Source of the DNA: Bacteroidales bacterium
GTDB taxonomy: Bacteria > Bacteroidota > Bacteroidia > Bacteroidales > Bacteroidaceae
NCBI GenBank assembly: GCA_004555245.1
Contig: SFIS01000020.1
Coordinates: 1-39,587 of the forward strand
Direction: 5' to 3'
DNA: 39,587 nucleotides
A program made the position numbers and the translations under genes. Positions 14,955 through 23,058 of this stretch are shown piece by piece (the first letter of the stretch is position 1; the number at the start of each line of letters is the position of its first letter). The notes beneath the pieces were generated by a model, which ran no database searches, had not been told where the DNA came from, and saw nothing but the letters and a program-made list of their open reading frames with translations.

Positions 14955-15554
14955 TTAAGACAACAGACACATGTTGTGCCAAGCCTTGTTGTCTGCCAAA
15001 ATGTCAGCATTGTCCATTTTCATGCCGCATGAAAATGCCGCGTGTTTAGTCTTGAGGTTGTCACCTTGCATTTCTTCTGCGATACATCCTACGACATCTT
15101 CGAGCAGTTTTTCTTCTGGTCTGTATCCGTTCGTTACAAGTCTTGCCATGAGGTTGAATGCGAAGATGCGTGTCAGTGCATTGGCGTCGTGCATGGCATC
15201 GAGTGCGAGAGACGGAGCGTAAGTCAGTTTCGAGAAAAGCAGTGTGGCAGCCATTTCTGCCATTTCCTGATTGCGTAAGTCAGCTATCCATTCTCTTGCC
15301 GTCTCCGGGTCAAAGCCGTCAGCAGGCATGAGCAGCAGAGCCATGATTCTCGATTCGCGTACATCGTCGTGCCACAGTATGCGTGCCACCTCGCTGTCGG
15401 GCTCGTATTCTGCTGCCATCTCTTTCAGGTGTAGCAGCGATACGCCCCAGTTTATCCTGTATTCGCTGCCGTATGACCTCATGTTCTGCGAAACGACGCC
15501 ATTCATGCGCGAGCGGAAGCTGCGTCTTATCTCGTTAGCTGTATTGTTAGGCAT
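14955..15554 (-). CDS. AlkD-like HEAT-repeat protein (DNA alkylation repair family), 199 aa
   Basis: An all-helical protein with the HEAT-like repeat pattern of the AlkC/AlkD DNA glycosylases, which remove alkylated bases such as 3-methyladenine. Visible features are RSFRSRMNGVVSQNMRSYGSEYRINWGVSLLHLKEMAAEY near the N terminus, a central ARILWHDDVRESRIMALLLMP helix pair, and repeated hydrophobic helices. At 199 residues it is slightly shorter than typical AlkD, and I could not place the catalytic Asp with certainty. It may be a diverged or structural member rather than an active glycosylase. It is the last gene of the minus-strand run, 10 bp after the DPP III gene. Confidence 0.6.
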   Translation of the reverse strand: MPNNTANEIRRSFRSRMNGVVSQNMRSYGSEYRINWGVSLLHLKEMAAEYEPDSEVARILWHDDVRESRIMALLLMPADGFDPETAREWIADLRNQEMAEMAATLLFSKLTYAPSLALDAMHDANALTRIFAFNLMARLVTNGYRPEEKLLEDVVGCIAEEMQGDNLKTKHAAFSCGMKMDNADILADNKAWHNMCLLS

Positions 15555-15564
15555 TGTCTGTCTG

Positions 15565-17514
15565 TCAGTTTGTATGTAAAGAATAGTCTCTTGAATATCT
15601 CAGCATCTGCTGTGTGTATGTCTCTGTGCAGTCAGCTTCCACATCAATAAGCCTTCCCTGTCCGTCGCATACAGGTTTGAGCCACGGATTTACAAAGCCC
15701 TTGTACGGAGCGATGTTGAGTTTTGCGTATCTCGTTCTCATCTCCCTGTGCATATCGGGGTCAATGTTTATGCCGTGTTCCTCGACGAGATGCTTTGCCG
15801 CATCATAGTCGCCTTCACTCTTTATGCGCTGCACTTCGGCAAGGAGCCTTGCTATTTCATTTCTTAGAGCGTCATAGTCGTTTACGGTCATGTAGGTCTT
15901 TCCGTCGTGTTGTCCGACAGAGATACATCCGTTTCCGTTGCGGTAGATGTAGTTGGCGATGACGGCTCTGTTTCGCATGTGCGATTCCTGTATTGTCTCT
16001 CCGAGCGGTATTCGCACACATTGCGTCATCAGTCCGTTCATCATATAAGTATAGTATTGTGCCTTGTATGCGTCAGCATCGTTCAGCAGCTTCATCTCCA
16101 CGAGTTTCGGGTCTGCGATATAATAAAGTGCAAAGAGGTCAGCGCGCGCTTCTTCAATGGTCGAAGCGTAAGACAGCAATGCGTTCGGGCTTACCTCTGG
16201 CAGCATCTGTCCCGACCCGTGTCCTATACATTCGTGCAGGTCGGTGTGCAGGTCGTCGGTGATGTTTCCGTATTCTCGTATCAGTTGTCTGACACTTTCG
16301 TCAGGCACAAACTCTTCGATGAATCCGCTTTCTTTCGACACTTCGTTGTATGCCTCGGTTATGTTGGATATTGTGACAGACTTCGAGCCGTATTCAGATC
16401 GAATCCAGTCGGCGTTAGGCAGGTTTATTCCGATGGCGGTGTGCGGATATTCGTCGCCTCCGAGCATGGCAGCACATACCACGTTTGCCGTCACGCCCTT
16501 CACCTGTTGTTTCTTGAAGCGGGCATCGACAGGCGAGTTGTCTTCAAACCATTGCGCATTGTCGCTGAGCAATTGCGTGCGGTGGGTTGCCTCATGGTCT
16601 TTATAATGCACAATGCCTTCCCACGATCCTTTTATTGCCAATGGGTCGCCATAGACTTCAATGAATCCGTTTATGAAATCCACATCGTTCGCAGTCTGCG
16701 CGAGCCATGCGATGGAGTAGTCGTCGAAGCGTTTCAAGTCGCCCGTGCTGTAGTAATCTACGAGTTTCACGATGGTGTCTCTCTGCCCGTCAGTTTCTGC
16801 AAAGTCCATCGCCTTCTTCAGCCAGAAAATGATTTTCGAGATATAACCGGAGTATTTTCCTCCTGCCATATACGTCTCTTCATATATTCTGCCGTCTTTC
16901 TTCACGAGGCGCGAGTTCAGTCCCCACGACGGTTGCCGGTCAGCGACGCCCGTCTCTTCGGCATATCTGTCGTGCATTTTTTTGTAGAAGTCCATAGCCT
17001 CGTTCTGCCCTACATTCTCATAGTAGTTGCACGCCGAGCCTTTCACCATGTCCGTAGCAGCATCCTGACAGACACGTATTGGCATGACATCCTCGTCGAA
17101 GATGACGCGCTCCATTTCCGCCAAAAAGTCTTCTCTCGTCTCGTCCGGGTTCAGCGGCAGCTGTCCGGAGGGTATGTCAGCGACTGCTTTTCTGAAATAA
17201 TCTCTGCTGAACAGGGGCTGTATCTTCTTCGTGCTGTAGTGGTGGTGTATGCCGCTGTCAAACCACATCTGCTTGAGATAGACGGTGAGATGGCAGAAAT
17301 CCTCACTGTTGTCTTTTCCGTCGTGCATAAGGAATATTGTCTCAAACAGTTTTCTTATCCTGAGATTATGTATTCCGAACTGGTCGAATGTGATGTCCCT
17401 GCCCCACAACGTTGCTTCGGAGAGGCAATAGACGAGGCATCGCTGACGCGGCGAGAGGCTTGTAAAGTCTTTCAGCTTATAGCGTAATATCTGTATGTCT
17501 GCAAATCTTTCCAT
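15565..17514 (-). CDS. Dipeptidyl peptidase III (M49), 649 aa
   Basis: A zinc exopeptidase that removes dipeptides from the N terminus of short peptides. The M49 signature is present as HECIGH (residues 427-432), in place of the common HELLGH, with the third zinc ligand in EEARAD (454-459). Bacteroides DPP III enzymes also have a Cys in this position. No signal peptide is seen, so it should be cytoplasmic and complete the breakdown of imported peptides. Family motifs such as WGLNSRLVKKDG, HEATHRTQLL, GVTANVVCAAMLGGDEYP and PYKGFVNPWLKPV are intact. It is 23 bp after the AraC-type regulator gene, probably in the same transcript. Confidence 0.9.
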   Translation of the reverse strand: MERFADIQILRYKLKDFTSLSPRQRCLVYCLSEATLWGRDITFDQFGIHNLRIRKLFETIFLMHDGKDNSEDFCHLTVYLKQMWFDSGIHHHYSTKKIQPLFSRDYFRKAVADIPSGQLPLNPDETREDFLAEMERVIFDEDVMPIRVCQDAATDMVKGSACNYYENVGQNEAMDFYKKMHDRYAEETGVADRQPSWGLNSRLVKKDGRIYEETYMAGGKYSGYISKIIFWLKKAMDFAETDGQRDTIVKLVDYYSTGDLKRFDDYSIAWLAQTANDVDFINGFIEVYGDPLAIKGSWEGIVHYKDHEATHRTQLLSDNAQWFEDNSPVDARFKKQQVKGVTANVVCAAMLGGDEYPHTAIGINLPNADWIRSEYGSKSVTISNITEAYNEVSKESGFIEEFVPDESVRQLIREYGNITDDLHTDLHECIGHGSGQMLPEVSPNALLSYASTIEEARADLFALYYIADPKLVEMKLLNDADAYKAQYYTYMMNGLMTQCVRIPLGETIQESHMRNRAVIANYIYRNGNGCISVGQHDGKTYMTVNDYDALRNEIARLLAEVQRIKSEGDYDAAKHLVEEHGINIDPDMHREMRTRYAKLNIAPYKGFVNPWLKPVCDGQGRLIDVEADCTETYTQQMLRYSRDYSLHTN

Positions 17515-17537
17515 TGTATTTTTTTGCTAATAATATC

Positions 17538-17978
17538 CTAATCAAAACTGAGGAGTTCGAAAGCGTTGTCGTTGTCTTTCAATGCCATGTTCTTCCGGTA
17601 TTCCTTTGGCTTTACGCCGGTGTATCTCTCGAAAGCGGAATAGAAGCTCTGTCTGTTTGCGAAGCCCGACGAGATGGAGATATCCTCTATCGTCATCGTA
17701 CACAACGGGTTGGCGAGCATTTCTTTCGCTTCATCGACACGCAGTTTGTTGACGAGTTCAGAGAAATTGCAGCCATAATACATTCTTATGGCTGCAGAGA
17801 GGTATCGTGTGTTGGTATGTATGTCATCGGCAAGTTTCCGTGCGCTGTATGCCGGGTCGCGGTATCTTTTGCCGAGAACTATGAAATTCCTTATGCCTTT
17901 GTTCACATCCGACAGTGTGTCGCGGTTGATGCGCCGGCTATAAGCCTTTTCTTCTTGCTGCGCGGTTGTTTCTGTCAT
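17538..17978 (-). CDS. Small AraC-type transcription regulator, 146 aa
   Basis: A stand-alone AraC/XylS DNA-binding domain. Residues about 43-135 carry two helix-turn-helix units: DPAYSARKLADDIHTNTRYLSAAIRMYYGCNFSELVNKLRVDEAK and TMTIEDISISSGFANRQSFYSAFERYTGVKPKEYR. The second follows the family signature closely. The N-terminal 40 residues are too short for a sensory domain, so ligand control must come from elsewhere or is absent. It lies 27 bp downstream of the RNA methyltransferase gene and 23 bp upstream of the DPP III gene. Confidence 0.88.
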   Translation of the reverse strand: MTETTAQQEEKAYSRRINRDTLSDVNKGIRNFIVLGKRYRDPAYSARKLADDIHTNTRYLSAAIRMYYGCNFSELVNKLRVDEAKEMLANPLCTMTIEDISISSGFANRQSFYSAFERYTGVKPKEYRKNMALKDNDNAFELLSFD

Positions 17979-18005
17979 TGTTTTCTTCTATATGTTACAA
18001 TGTTT

Positions 18006-18797
18006 TCATCTTCTCAACGCGAAGACCGTGATGGCTGTCGCTATTGCGACATTCAGTGATTCTGCCGTTTCCTGCCCTTCGGGATAGTTGGGTATTCTGA
18101 TGCGGTGTGTGACGCGTGCTGCTATGCTGTCAGAGATGCCGTTTCCCTCGTTTCCCATCACTATCAGTCCCCTGTTGTCAAGCTTCATCTTTGTCATGTC
18201 GTCGCCGTCGAGCAGTGTGCCATATACGGGGAATCCATCGGGGAGAGCATCTATCAGCTGTTCGAGACTGCCGTAGCAGACATTGACGCGTGCTATACTT
18301 CCCATCGTCGCCTGCACCACCTTTGGGTTCCACACATCCGCCGTGTCACGGCTGCAGAAGATGTTTCGTATGCCGAACCAGTCGGCTATGCGTATGATAG
18401 TGCCGAGGTTGCCGGGGTCCTGCACTCCGTCCAACGCTATATACAACTCGTTTTCGTCCGTAATGCCGCTCTGTCCGTCATGCGGGAAGCAGTCTTTCCC
18501 GAACATCGGGAATACGGCGAGCACATTCTGCGGATGTTTCTGGAACGAGACACGCTGCAACTCTTCTGCCGTCACTTCACATATCTCCGTTTCCGGTTTC
18601 AGCCTTGCGCCGTTCTCCGTCAGCCATTCGTGTCTTGCCGCCACTATGGCGGGCGTGTGGTGGCGCATCAGTTCCGCCACCACCTTGTCTCCCTCAGCGA
18701 CGAAGCGTTGCTGTTCGTGGCGGTGTTTCTTCTGTTCGAGAGATTTGATGTATTTTATTCGTGCCTTGCTTATCGACATGATTGTCTTATGGTTCAT
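18006..18797 (-). CDS. TrmH/SpoU family RNA 2'-O-methyltransferase, 263 aa
   Basis: An S-adenosylmethionine-dependent SPOUT methyltransferase acting on rRNA or tRNA ribose. The N-terminal substrate-binding part (ARIKYIKSLEQKKHRHEQQRFVAEGDKVVAELM) is followed by the knotted catalytic domain: LYIALDGVQDPGNLGTIIRIADWFGI (motif 1), GLIVMGNEGNGISDSI (motif 2) and IRIPNYPEGQETAESLNVAIATAITVF (motif 3). All three motifs are intact. The start at 18797 overlaps the stop of the upstream lipoprotein gene as ATGA, suggesting translational coupling. An internal start at 18779 (MSISKARIKY) is also plausible. The exact nucleotide target cannot be told from the sequence. Confidence 0.88.
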   Translation of the reverse strand: MNHKTIMSISKARIKYIKSLEQKKHRHEQQRFVAEGDKVVAELMRHHTPAIVAARHEWLTENGARLKPETEICEVTAEELQRVSFQKHPQNVLAVFPMFGKDCFPHDGQSGITDENELYIALDGVQDPGNLGTIIRIADWFGIRNIFCSRDTADVWNPKVVQATMGSIARVNVCYGSLEQLIDALPDGFPVYGTLLDGDDMTKMKLDNRGLIVMGNEGNGISDSIAARVTHRIRIPNYPEGQETAESLNVAIATAITVFALRR

Positions 18798-19744
18798 TTC
18801 TTGTTGTCGGATGTCGTCATGCGCCCGAAAGTCTGTTTCCTTATGCTTTTCAGTGCCGTGGGCTTGATGTTGAATCTCCTTGTCAGGATGGAGTCGTAGC
18901 GGTGTATGCCGTATTTGTTGATCGTGTCACACGCCATGTTGTATAGTTTCATCAGCTTCTGCGCGTCACTCCGTGCCACTACACATCCCACATTTCTCTG
19001 CCCTACCCTTTCCGCAGCATACAGCTGCCTGCTGCCTGCCTTTCGTGCGAGCGAGGAGAAGGGTTCCTGCAGAACAGCGGCATCCAGTGTCCCTGCAAGC
19101 AGCATGTCTGTGCGCAGCTTGATGTTCTGCACCTGCACGAGGAAACTGACATCAGACACTTTCACGGAATCCAGCACTTTTGCCGCAAACTCTCTGTCGG
19201 CGCCGGTTCTATCGACGCCAGTCATCTTGTCAACGAGCTGCTTCGCCTCAGATATGCGCGCCTTGTGATGTGCGAAGAGAGTGAGCATGGAGTTGGGATG
19301 CTGCATCATACAGAGGCTGTCGCTGTACGCCTCGTATTCTGCGGCGAGACGCTTCAGGCGGTCTTCCGCCTTGCCTTTCTTCTTCGTCTTCCCGTCACGG
19401 ATGTCCTGCATCTCGGCTTTCAGCCTCTTGGCATTGTCGTTCCACGCCTTCAGGATGATGTCGGCGCGTGAGAAATCGGTGAAGACGGCATCGAGGCTGC
19501 GGTTCAGCAGCGCACTGTCACAGTCGGCTTTTGATGCGTAGGCAGACAGCTGCAGCCTCACTCCGCACAATGTGTCCAAGCCTGTCTCCTGTGCCACGAA
19601 GAGCGGGAGGCAGTCGAACGTGCGCGTCACGCCTATACGCATGGTGTCGCGCACATCAGCCGGGGCCTGCTGTCTGCCGCCGGACGTGCATGAGAAGAAG
19701 GCGAGTGTCGCCAGAAGGGGAATGGTAAGCAATAGTGATTTCAT
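18794..19744 (-). CDS. Binding-protein-like lipoprotein, 316 aa
   Basis: A predicted lipoprotein: MKSLLLTIPLLATLAFFSC ends in a lipobox-like FFSC. The mature part resembles periplasmic binding proteins of the NMT1/SsuA type: MRIGVTRTFDCLPLFVAQETGLD at the start, LDAVFTDFSRADIIL, then DAAVLQEPFSSLARKAG near residue 230. A lysine-rich coiled segment (KRLKAEMQDIRDGKTKKKGKAEDRLKRLAAEYEAY) sits in the middle and is unusual for such proteins. No ABC permease or ATPase gene lies next to it. Neighbours are a glycosyltransferase gene (4 bp upstream) and an RNA methyltransferase gene (ATGA overlap). Its ligand is unknown; it may serve a transporter elsewhere or a non-transport role. Confidence 0.65.
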   Translation of the reverse strand: MKSLLLTIPLLATLAFFSCTSGGRQQAPADVRDTMRIGVTRTFDCLPLFVAQETGLDTLCGVRLQLSAYASKADCDSALLNRSLDAVFTDFSRADIILKAWNDNAKRLKAEMQDIRDGKTKKKGKAEDRLKRLAAEYEAYSDSLCMMQHPNSMLTLFAHHKARISEAKQLVDKMTGVDRTGADREFAAKVLDSVKVSDVSFLVQVQNIKLRTDMLLAGTLDAAVLQEPFSSLARKAGSRQLYAAERVGQRNVGCVVARSDAQKLMKLYNMACDTINKYGIHRYDSILTRRFNIKPTALKSIRKQTFGRMTTSDNKK

Positions 19745-19748
19745 CTTT

Positions 19749-20789
19749 TCAGCGGGGTGTGGTGTATGGTTCTGTTTTCCGGAAAAGTTCGGCGAAGGTG
19801 TGCTTCCGCCTCACATGATACTGCCAGACGATAGAGAACGGGGCGAGCATCGGCTTGCCGGCAGTCGCGCTTTGCTGTATCTCGCTGCGTATCGGGGCGT
19901 ATATCTTCTTCCGTCTGCCAAACTCGCGTCTCGCCTTCGCCACCGCCCATGCCTCCTTTGCTCTGCCTTTCAGCAAGAACTGCAGCATCGCAACTGCATC
20001 GAGTAGGAATCTGACGCAGAAGACTTGTGCGAAAGACTTACGGTCGATGTTCTTGTATATCATCGTCAGGTTGTTGCGGAAATTGAGGAATGTCTTTCGC
20101 GGGTTGCCCTGCGGCAGTGTTCCTCCCCCGACATGATATACTGCAGATGCCGGAATGCAGCGTATGGCATAACCTTTCAGGCGCATACGCCAGCAGAGGT
20201 CTATCTCTTCGTTGTGTGCGAAGAAGAGGTCGTCGAGGCCTCCGCAATCGAGATACGTCTCTCTCCTCACCATCATGCAGGCTCCGGTAGCCCAGTGTAT
20301 GTCAGCCACCTTGTCATATTGCCCGCAGTCTTTCTCCACAGTGTCGAAAATGCGTCCCCGGCAAAAGGGGTATCCGTAGCGGTCGATGTATCCTCCCGCC
20401 GCCCCGGCGTATTCAAAGCTGTCGCGGTTGTGCCACGAGAGCAGTTTCGGCTGGCATGCGGCAACGTCGCCGTGGCTGTCCATATACTCTACAAGCGGCG
20501 GCAGCCATCCCTCCGTCACCTCGACATCACTGTTGAGCAAGACGACATACTCTGCCTCTACGGCTTCGATGGCTCTGTTGTAGCCTCCGGCAAAGCCGTA
20601 GTTCTCGGCAAACGCCAAGGTCTTTACCGACGGGAAGTCCTTCTGCAACATCGGCAGCGAGTTGTCGGTAGAGCCGTTGTCCGCGACGATTATCTCTGCA
20701 TCGGCGGTGTGTCTGACGAGTGCGGGCATGAAGCGGCGCATCATCTCCTCGCCGTTCCAGTTCAGTATTATGACAGCTGTCTTTGTCAT
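19749..20789 (-). CDS. Family 2 glycosyltransferase, 346 aa
   Basis: A GT-A fold glycosyltransferase of the rhamnosyltransferase-like GT2 group, adding a sugar during synthesis of surface polysaccharide or glycoprotein glycan. The N terminus AVIILNWNGEEMMRRFMPALVRHT carries the nucleotide-binding strand. VADNGSTDNS, NYGFAGGYNRAI and VVLLNSDVEV (with the DxD-like metal site) follow. ATGACMMVRRETYLDCGGLDDLFFAHNEEIDLCWRMRLKGY contains the acceptor-site E/D residues. The C terminus has a hydrophobic segment (FAQVFCVRFLLDAVAMLQFLL) that may bind the membrane. Sugar and acceptor are unknown. No polysaccharide locus surrounds it. Confidence 0.9.
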   Translation of the reverse strand: MTKTAVIILNWNGEEMMRRFMPALVRHTADAEIIVADNGSTDNSLPMLQKDFPSVKTLAFAENYGFAGGYNRAIEAVEAEYVVLLNSDVEVTEGWLPPLVEYMDSHGDVAACQPKLLSWHNRDSFEYAGAAGGYIDRYGYPFCRGRIFDTVEKDCGQYDKVADIHWATGACMMVRRETYLDCGGLDDLFFAHNEEIDLCWRMRLKGYAIRCIPASAVYHVGGGTLPQGNPRKTFLNFRNNLTMIYKNIDRKSFAQVFCVRFLLDAVAMLQFLLKGRAKEAWAVAKARREFGRRKKIYAPIRSEIQQSATAGKPMLAPFSIVWQYHVRRKHTFAELFRKTEPYTTPR

Positions 20790-20884
20790 ATTTGCGTGGG
20801 GTAAGAAAAGCTGTTGTATCGTTAATAGCGTTTATAACGATAATAACGTTAAAAACGAAAATAACGTAAGTATCGTTTGTAAGG

Positions 20885-22219
20885 TCAGCCGAGCAGCAGT
20901 TCGCCGCGCAAGGCTGTCTTGTCGTGGTTGAAGTCTGTGAGGCGCATTCGGCGTATTGTGTTGTCGTATTCCTCACGAGCGAGTGCTGGCGGCAGTTCGA
21001 CACGCACATAGTTCTTCGTGAAGCCGTGCATCGCCTTGCCTTTCGGCGCACGCTCAAGCAGCACGTCAGCCTCTATCCCGATATGCCTGCGGTAGAACGC
21101 CTCTGTCTTCTCGTCAGAGAGGGTGAGCAGCATCTGCGAGCGTCGGCGTTTCTCGGCGTCGCTGACGACATACGGTATCTTCAGTGCGGCTGTGCCGGGG
21201 CGTTCGGAATACGGGAAGACATGCAGCTGCTGGACGTCTATCGACTGCAGGAAGGCGTAGCATTCGTCGAAGCAGTGCGGCTCTTCACCACGGCAGCCTA
21301 CCATGACATCGACGCCGATGAAGGCATCGGGCATGAGGCGGTGCACAAGGTCCACCTTCTCGCGGAAGAGCTGCGTGTCGTATTTCCGACGCATGAGTTT
21401 CAGCACGTCGTCGCTTCCTGACTGCAACGGTATGTGGAAGTGTGGCATGAACTTCTGCGATTCGGCGCAGAAGGCTATCGTCTCGTCTGTCAGCAGGTTG
21501 GGCTCGATGCTGGATATGCGGTAGCGCAGAATGCCCTCTACGCGGTCGAGAGCCTGGACAAGCTGGAAGAATGTCTCGCCTGTCGTCCTGCCGAAGTCCC
21601 CTATGTTCACGCCTGTGAGCACGATTTCCTTTCCTCCCCTGCGTGCCACGTCCTCTGCCTGTGCTACGAGCGAGGCTATGGTGGGGTTGCGCGAGTTGCC
21701 GCGGGCGTAGGGTATGGTGCAGTATGTGCAGTAGTAGTTGCAGCCGTCCTGCACTTTCAGGAAATAGCGTGTGCGGTTTCCGCGCGAGCAGGAGTGTGCG
21801 AAAGATGTTATGTCGCGCGTCTTCTCGCACTTTATGTTCTCTTTCATCACGCCCGTCCATTTCTCTGAGAGATATTGCACGAGCGACGCTTTCTCGTTCG
21901 ATCCGAGGACGAGATCGACGCCTTCGATGTCTGCCACCCTCTGCGGCGCGAGCTGTGCGTAGCATCCTGTGACGACGACAAAGGCATCGGGATGGTTGCG
22001 CACCATCTTGTGTATCTGCTGCCGGCATTTGTGGTCGGCAACCTCAGTGACCGAACATGTGTTGATGAGACAAAGGTCTGCCTTCTCACCCTTACCTGCC
22101 ACAGTGACACCCATGCCCTGCAACATCTCGGCAAAGGTTGACGTCTCGGCGAAATTGAGTTTGCACCCCAGGGTGTAGAAGGCGGCTTTCTTGTTCTGGA
22201 AAATAGAATAGTCGATCAT
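20885..22219 (-). CDS. mtaB: tRNA t6A37 methylthiotransferase MtaB, 444 aa
   Basis: A radical-SAM enzyme that adds a methylthio group to N6-threonylcarbamoyladenosine at tRNA position 37. The N-terminal UPF0004 domain supplies C19, C55 and C86 for one 4Fe-4S cluster (TLGCKLN, INTCSV, VTGCYAQ). The radical-SAM site is C160-x3-C164-x2-C167 (DGCNYYCTYC), followed by IPYARGNSRNP. The TLGCKLNFAE start and lack of a long N-terminal extension fit MtaB better than MiaB or RimO. A C-terminal TRAM-like segment (GFTKNYVRVELP) is present. It begins 6 bp after the GH25 gene and is separated from the glycosyltransferase gene by 95 bp of ATAACG-rich sequence. Confidence 0.92.
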   Translation of the reverse strand: MIDYSIFQNKKAAFYTLGCKLNFAETSTFAEMLQGMGVTVAGKGEKADLCLINTCSVTEVADHKCRQQIHKMVRNHPDAFVVVTGCYAQLAPQRVADIEGVDLVLGSNEKASLVQYLSEKWTGVMKENIKCEKTRDITSFAHSCSRGNRTRYFLKVQDGCNYYCTYCTIPYARGNSRNPTIASLVAQAEDVARRGGKEIVLTGVNIGDFGRTTGETFFQLVQALDRVEGILRYRISSIEPNLLTDETIAFCAESQKFMPHFHIPLQSGSDDVLKLMRRKYDTQLFREKVDLVHRLMPDAFIGVDVMVGCRGEEPHCFDECYAFLQSIDVQQLHVFPYSERPGTAALKIPYVVSDAEKRRRSQMLLTLSDEKTEAFYRRHIGIEADVLLERAPKGKAMHGFTKNYVRVELPPALAREEYDNTIRRMRLTDFNHDKTALRGELLLG

Positions 22220-22225
22220 TGGATG

Positions 22226-23041
22226 TCATTCCTGCAGACATAGCTTCTGCAAATCATAAAACGAACCGTTGTAAATATTGAAATCCACTTCTCCATCGAT
22301 GCCCGGCAGGTGTCCGGCATCGGTGTGCTGCCAGAATTTCCATGCTCCCTTGTATTGCATCTGCTCGACATAGTAGTGGGCTATCCAGTAGGGATAGTCG
22401 TCAAAGCGTGCGTCGGAGAGGTATTTCTCCTTGAACTTATAGTAGGTGTAGATGATGGGCTTGACGTGGTATCTGTCTTCCACGATATGCAGCCATGTGA
22501 GCACGTCTCGCTGGAAATCTTCCGTCGAACGGTCTTTCGGCTTATGCTCCACATCGAGTATGGGAGGGAGGTCGCCTGCCTCGAGCGGCACTTTGGAGAG
22601 AAAGAAATGGGCCTGGTCGCGTGCCGACGATCGTTTGCTCCAGAAATGGTATGCACCGCGTATGAATCCGTGCTCGCGCGCCTGAAAGAAGTTCTCCTCG
22701 AAATTCTCGTCCACTATGCTTGCACCCTCGGTTGCCTTGATGAGGACGAAGCGCACGGGGCAGCGGTTGATGGTGGCGGTGCGCAGCAGCTGCCAGTCGA
22801 TGTCGCCCTGATAGTGTGAGACATCGATGCCCTGAATCTCGTAGCCTTCGGGGTAGTTCTCCTCGCCGTACAGTGCCTGCCACCTGAAAGCGGTGGGCGA
22901 GACAAAGAAGGTCCAGAACGCCCAGATATATAGTACAACCACCATAAAACCTCCCAGCCACCATCTCCAATGGCGATGGTGGCTGAAATGAGAGGTTTTT
23001 GTATATGGCACGTTATGCCGTTTCTTGGTCGGTTGTTTCAA
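22226..23041 (-). CDS. GH25 lysozyme (N-acetylmuramidase), 271 aa
   Basis: A muramidase cutting the MurNAc-GlcNAc bond of peptidoglycan. The N-terminal membrane segment (HWRWWLGGFMVVVLYIWAFWTFFVS, about residues 24-48) after a basic stretch indicates a signal anchor or uncleaved signal. The GH25 domain runs from about residue 70: QGIDVSHYQGDIDWQLL with a catalytic Asp, FVLIKATEGAS, GAYHFWSKRSSARDQAHFFL, PPILDVEH with the D-x-E pair, and YPYWIAHYYV. The C-terminal FWQHTDAGHLPGIDGEVDFNIYNG closes the barrel. It sits between pfp (17 bp) and mtaB (6 bp), an odd place for a cell-wall enzyme. Self-remodelling is more likely than phage lysis because no phage genes are near. Confidence 0.9.
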   Translation of the reverse strand: MKQPTKKRHNVPYTKTSHFSHHRHWRWWLGGFMVVVLYIWAFWTFFVSPTAFRWQALYGEENYPEGYEIQGIDVSHYQGDIDWQLLRTATINRCPVRFVLIKATEGASIVDENFEENFFQAREHGFIRGAYHFWSKRSSARDQAHFFLSKVPLEAGDLPPILDVEHKPKDRSTEDFQRDVLTWLHIVEDRYHVKPIIYTYYKFKEKYLSDARFDDYPYWIAHYYVEQMQYKGAWKFWQHTDAGHLPGIDGEVDFNIYNGSFYDLQKLCLQE

Positions 23042-23058
23042 TGTGTTTCAACGGTGAA

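Noticed and set aside
15907..17487. Long open frame on + opposite the DPP III gene (526 aa)
   Set aside because: It is antisense to an intact M49 gene with all zinc motifs, and its translation shows no domain or signal character.
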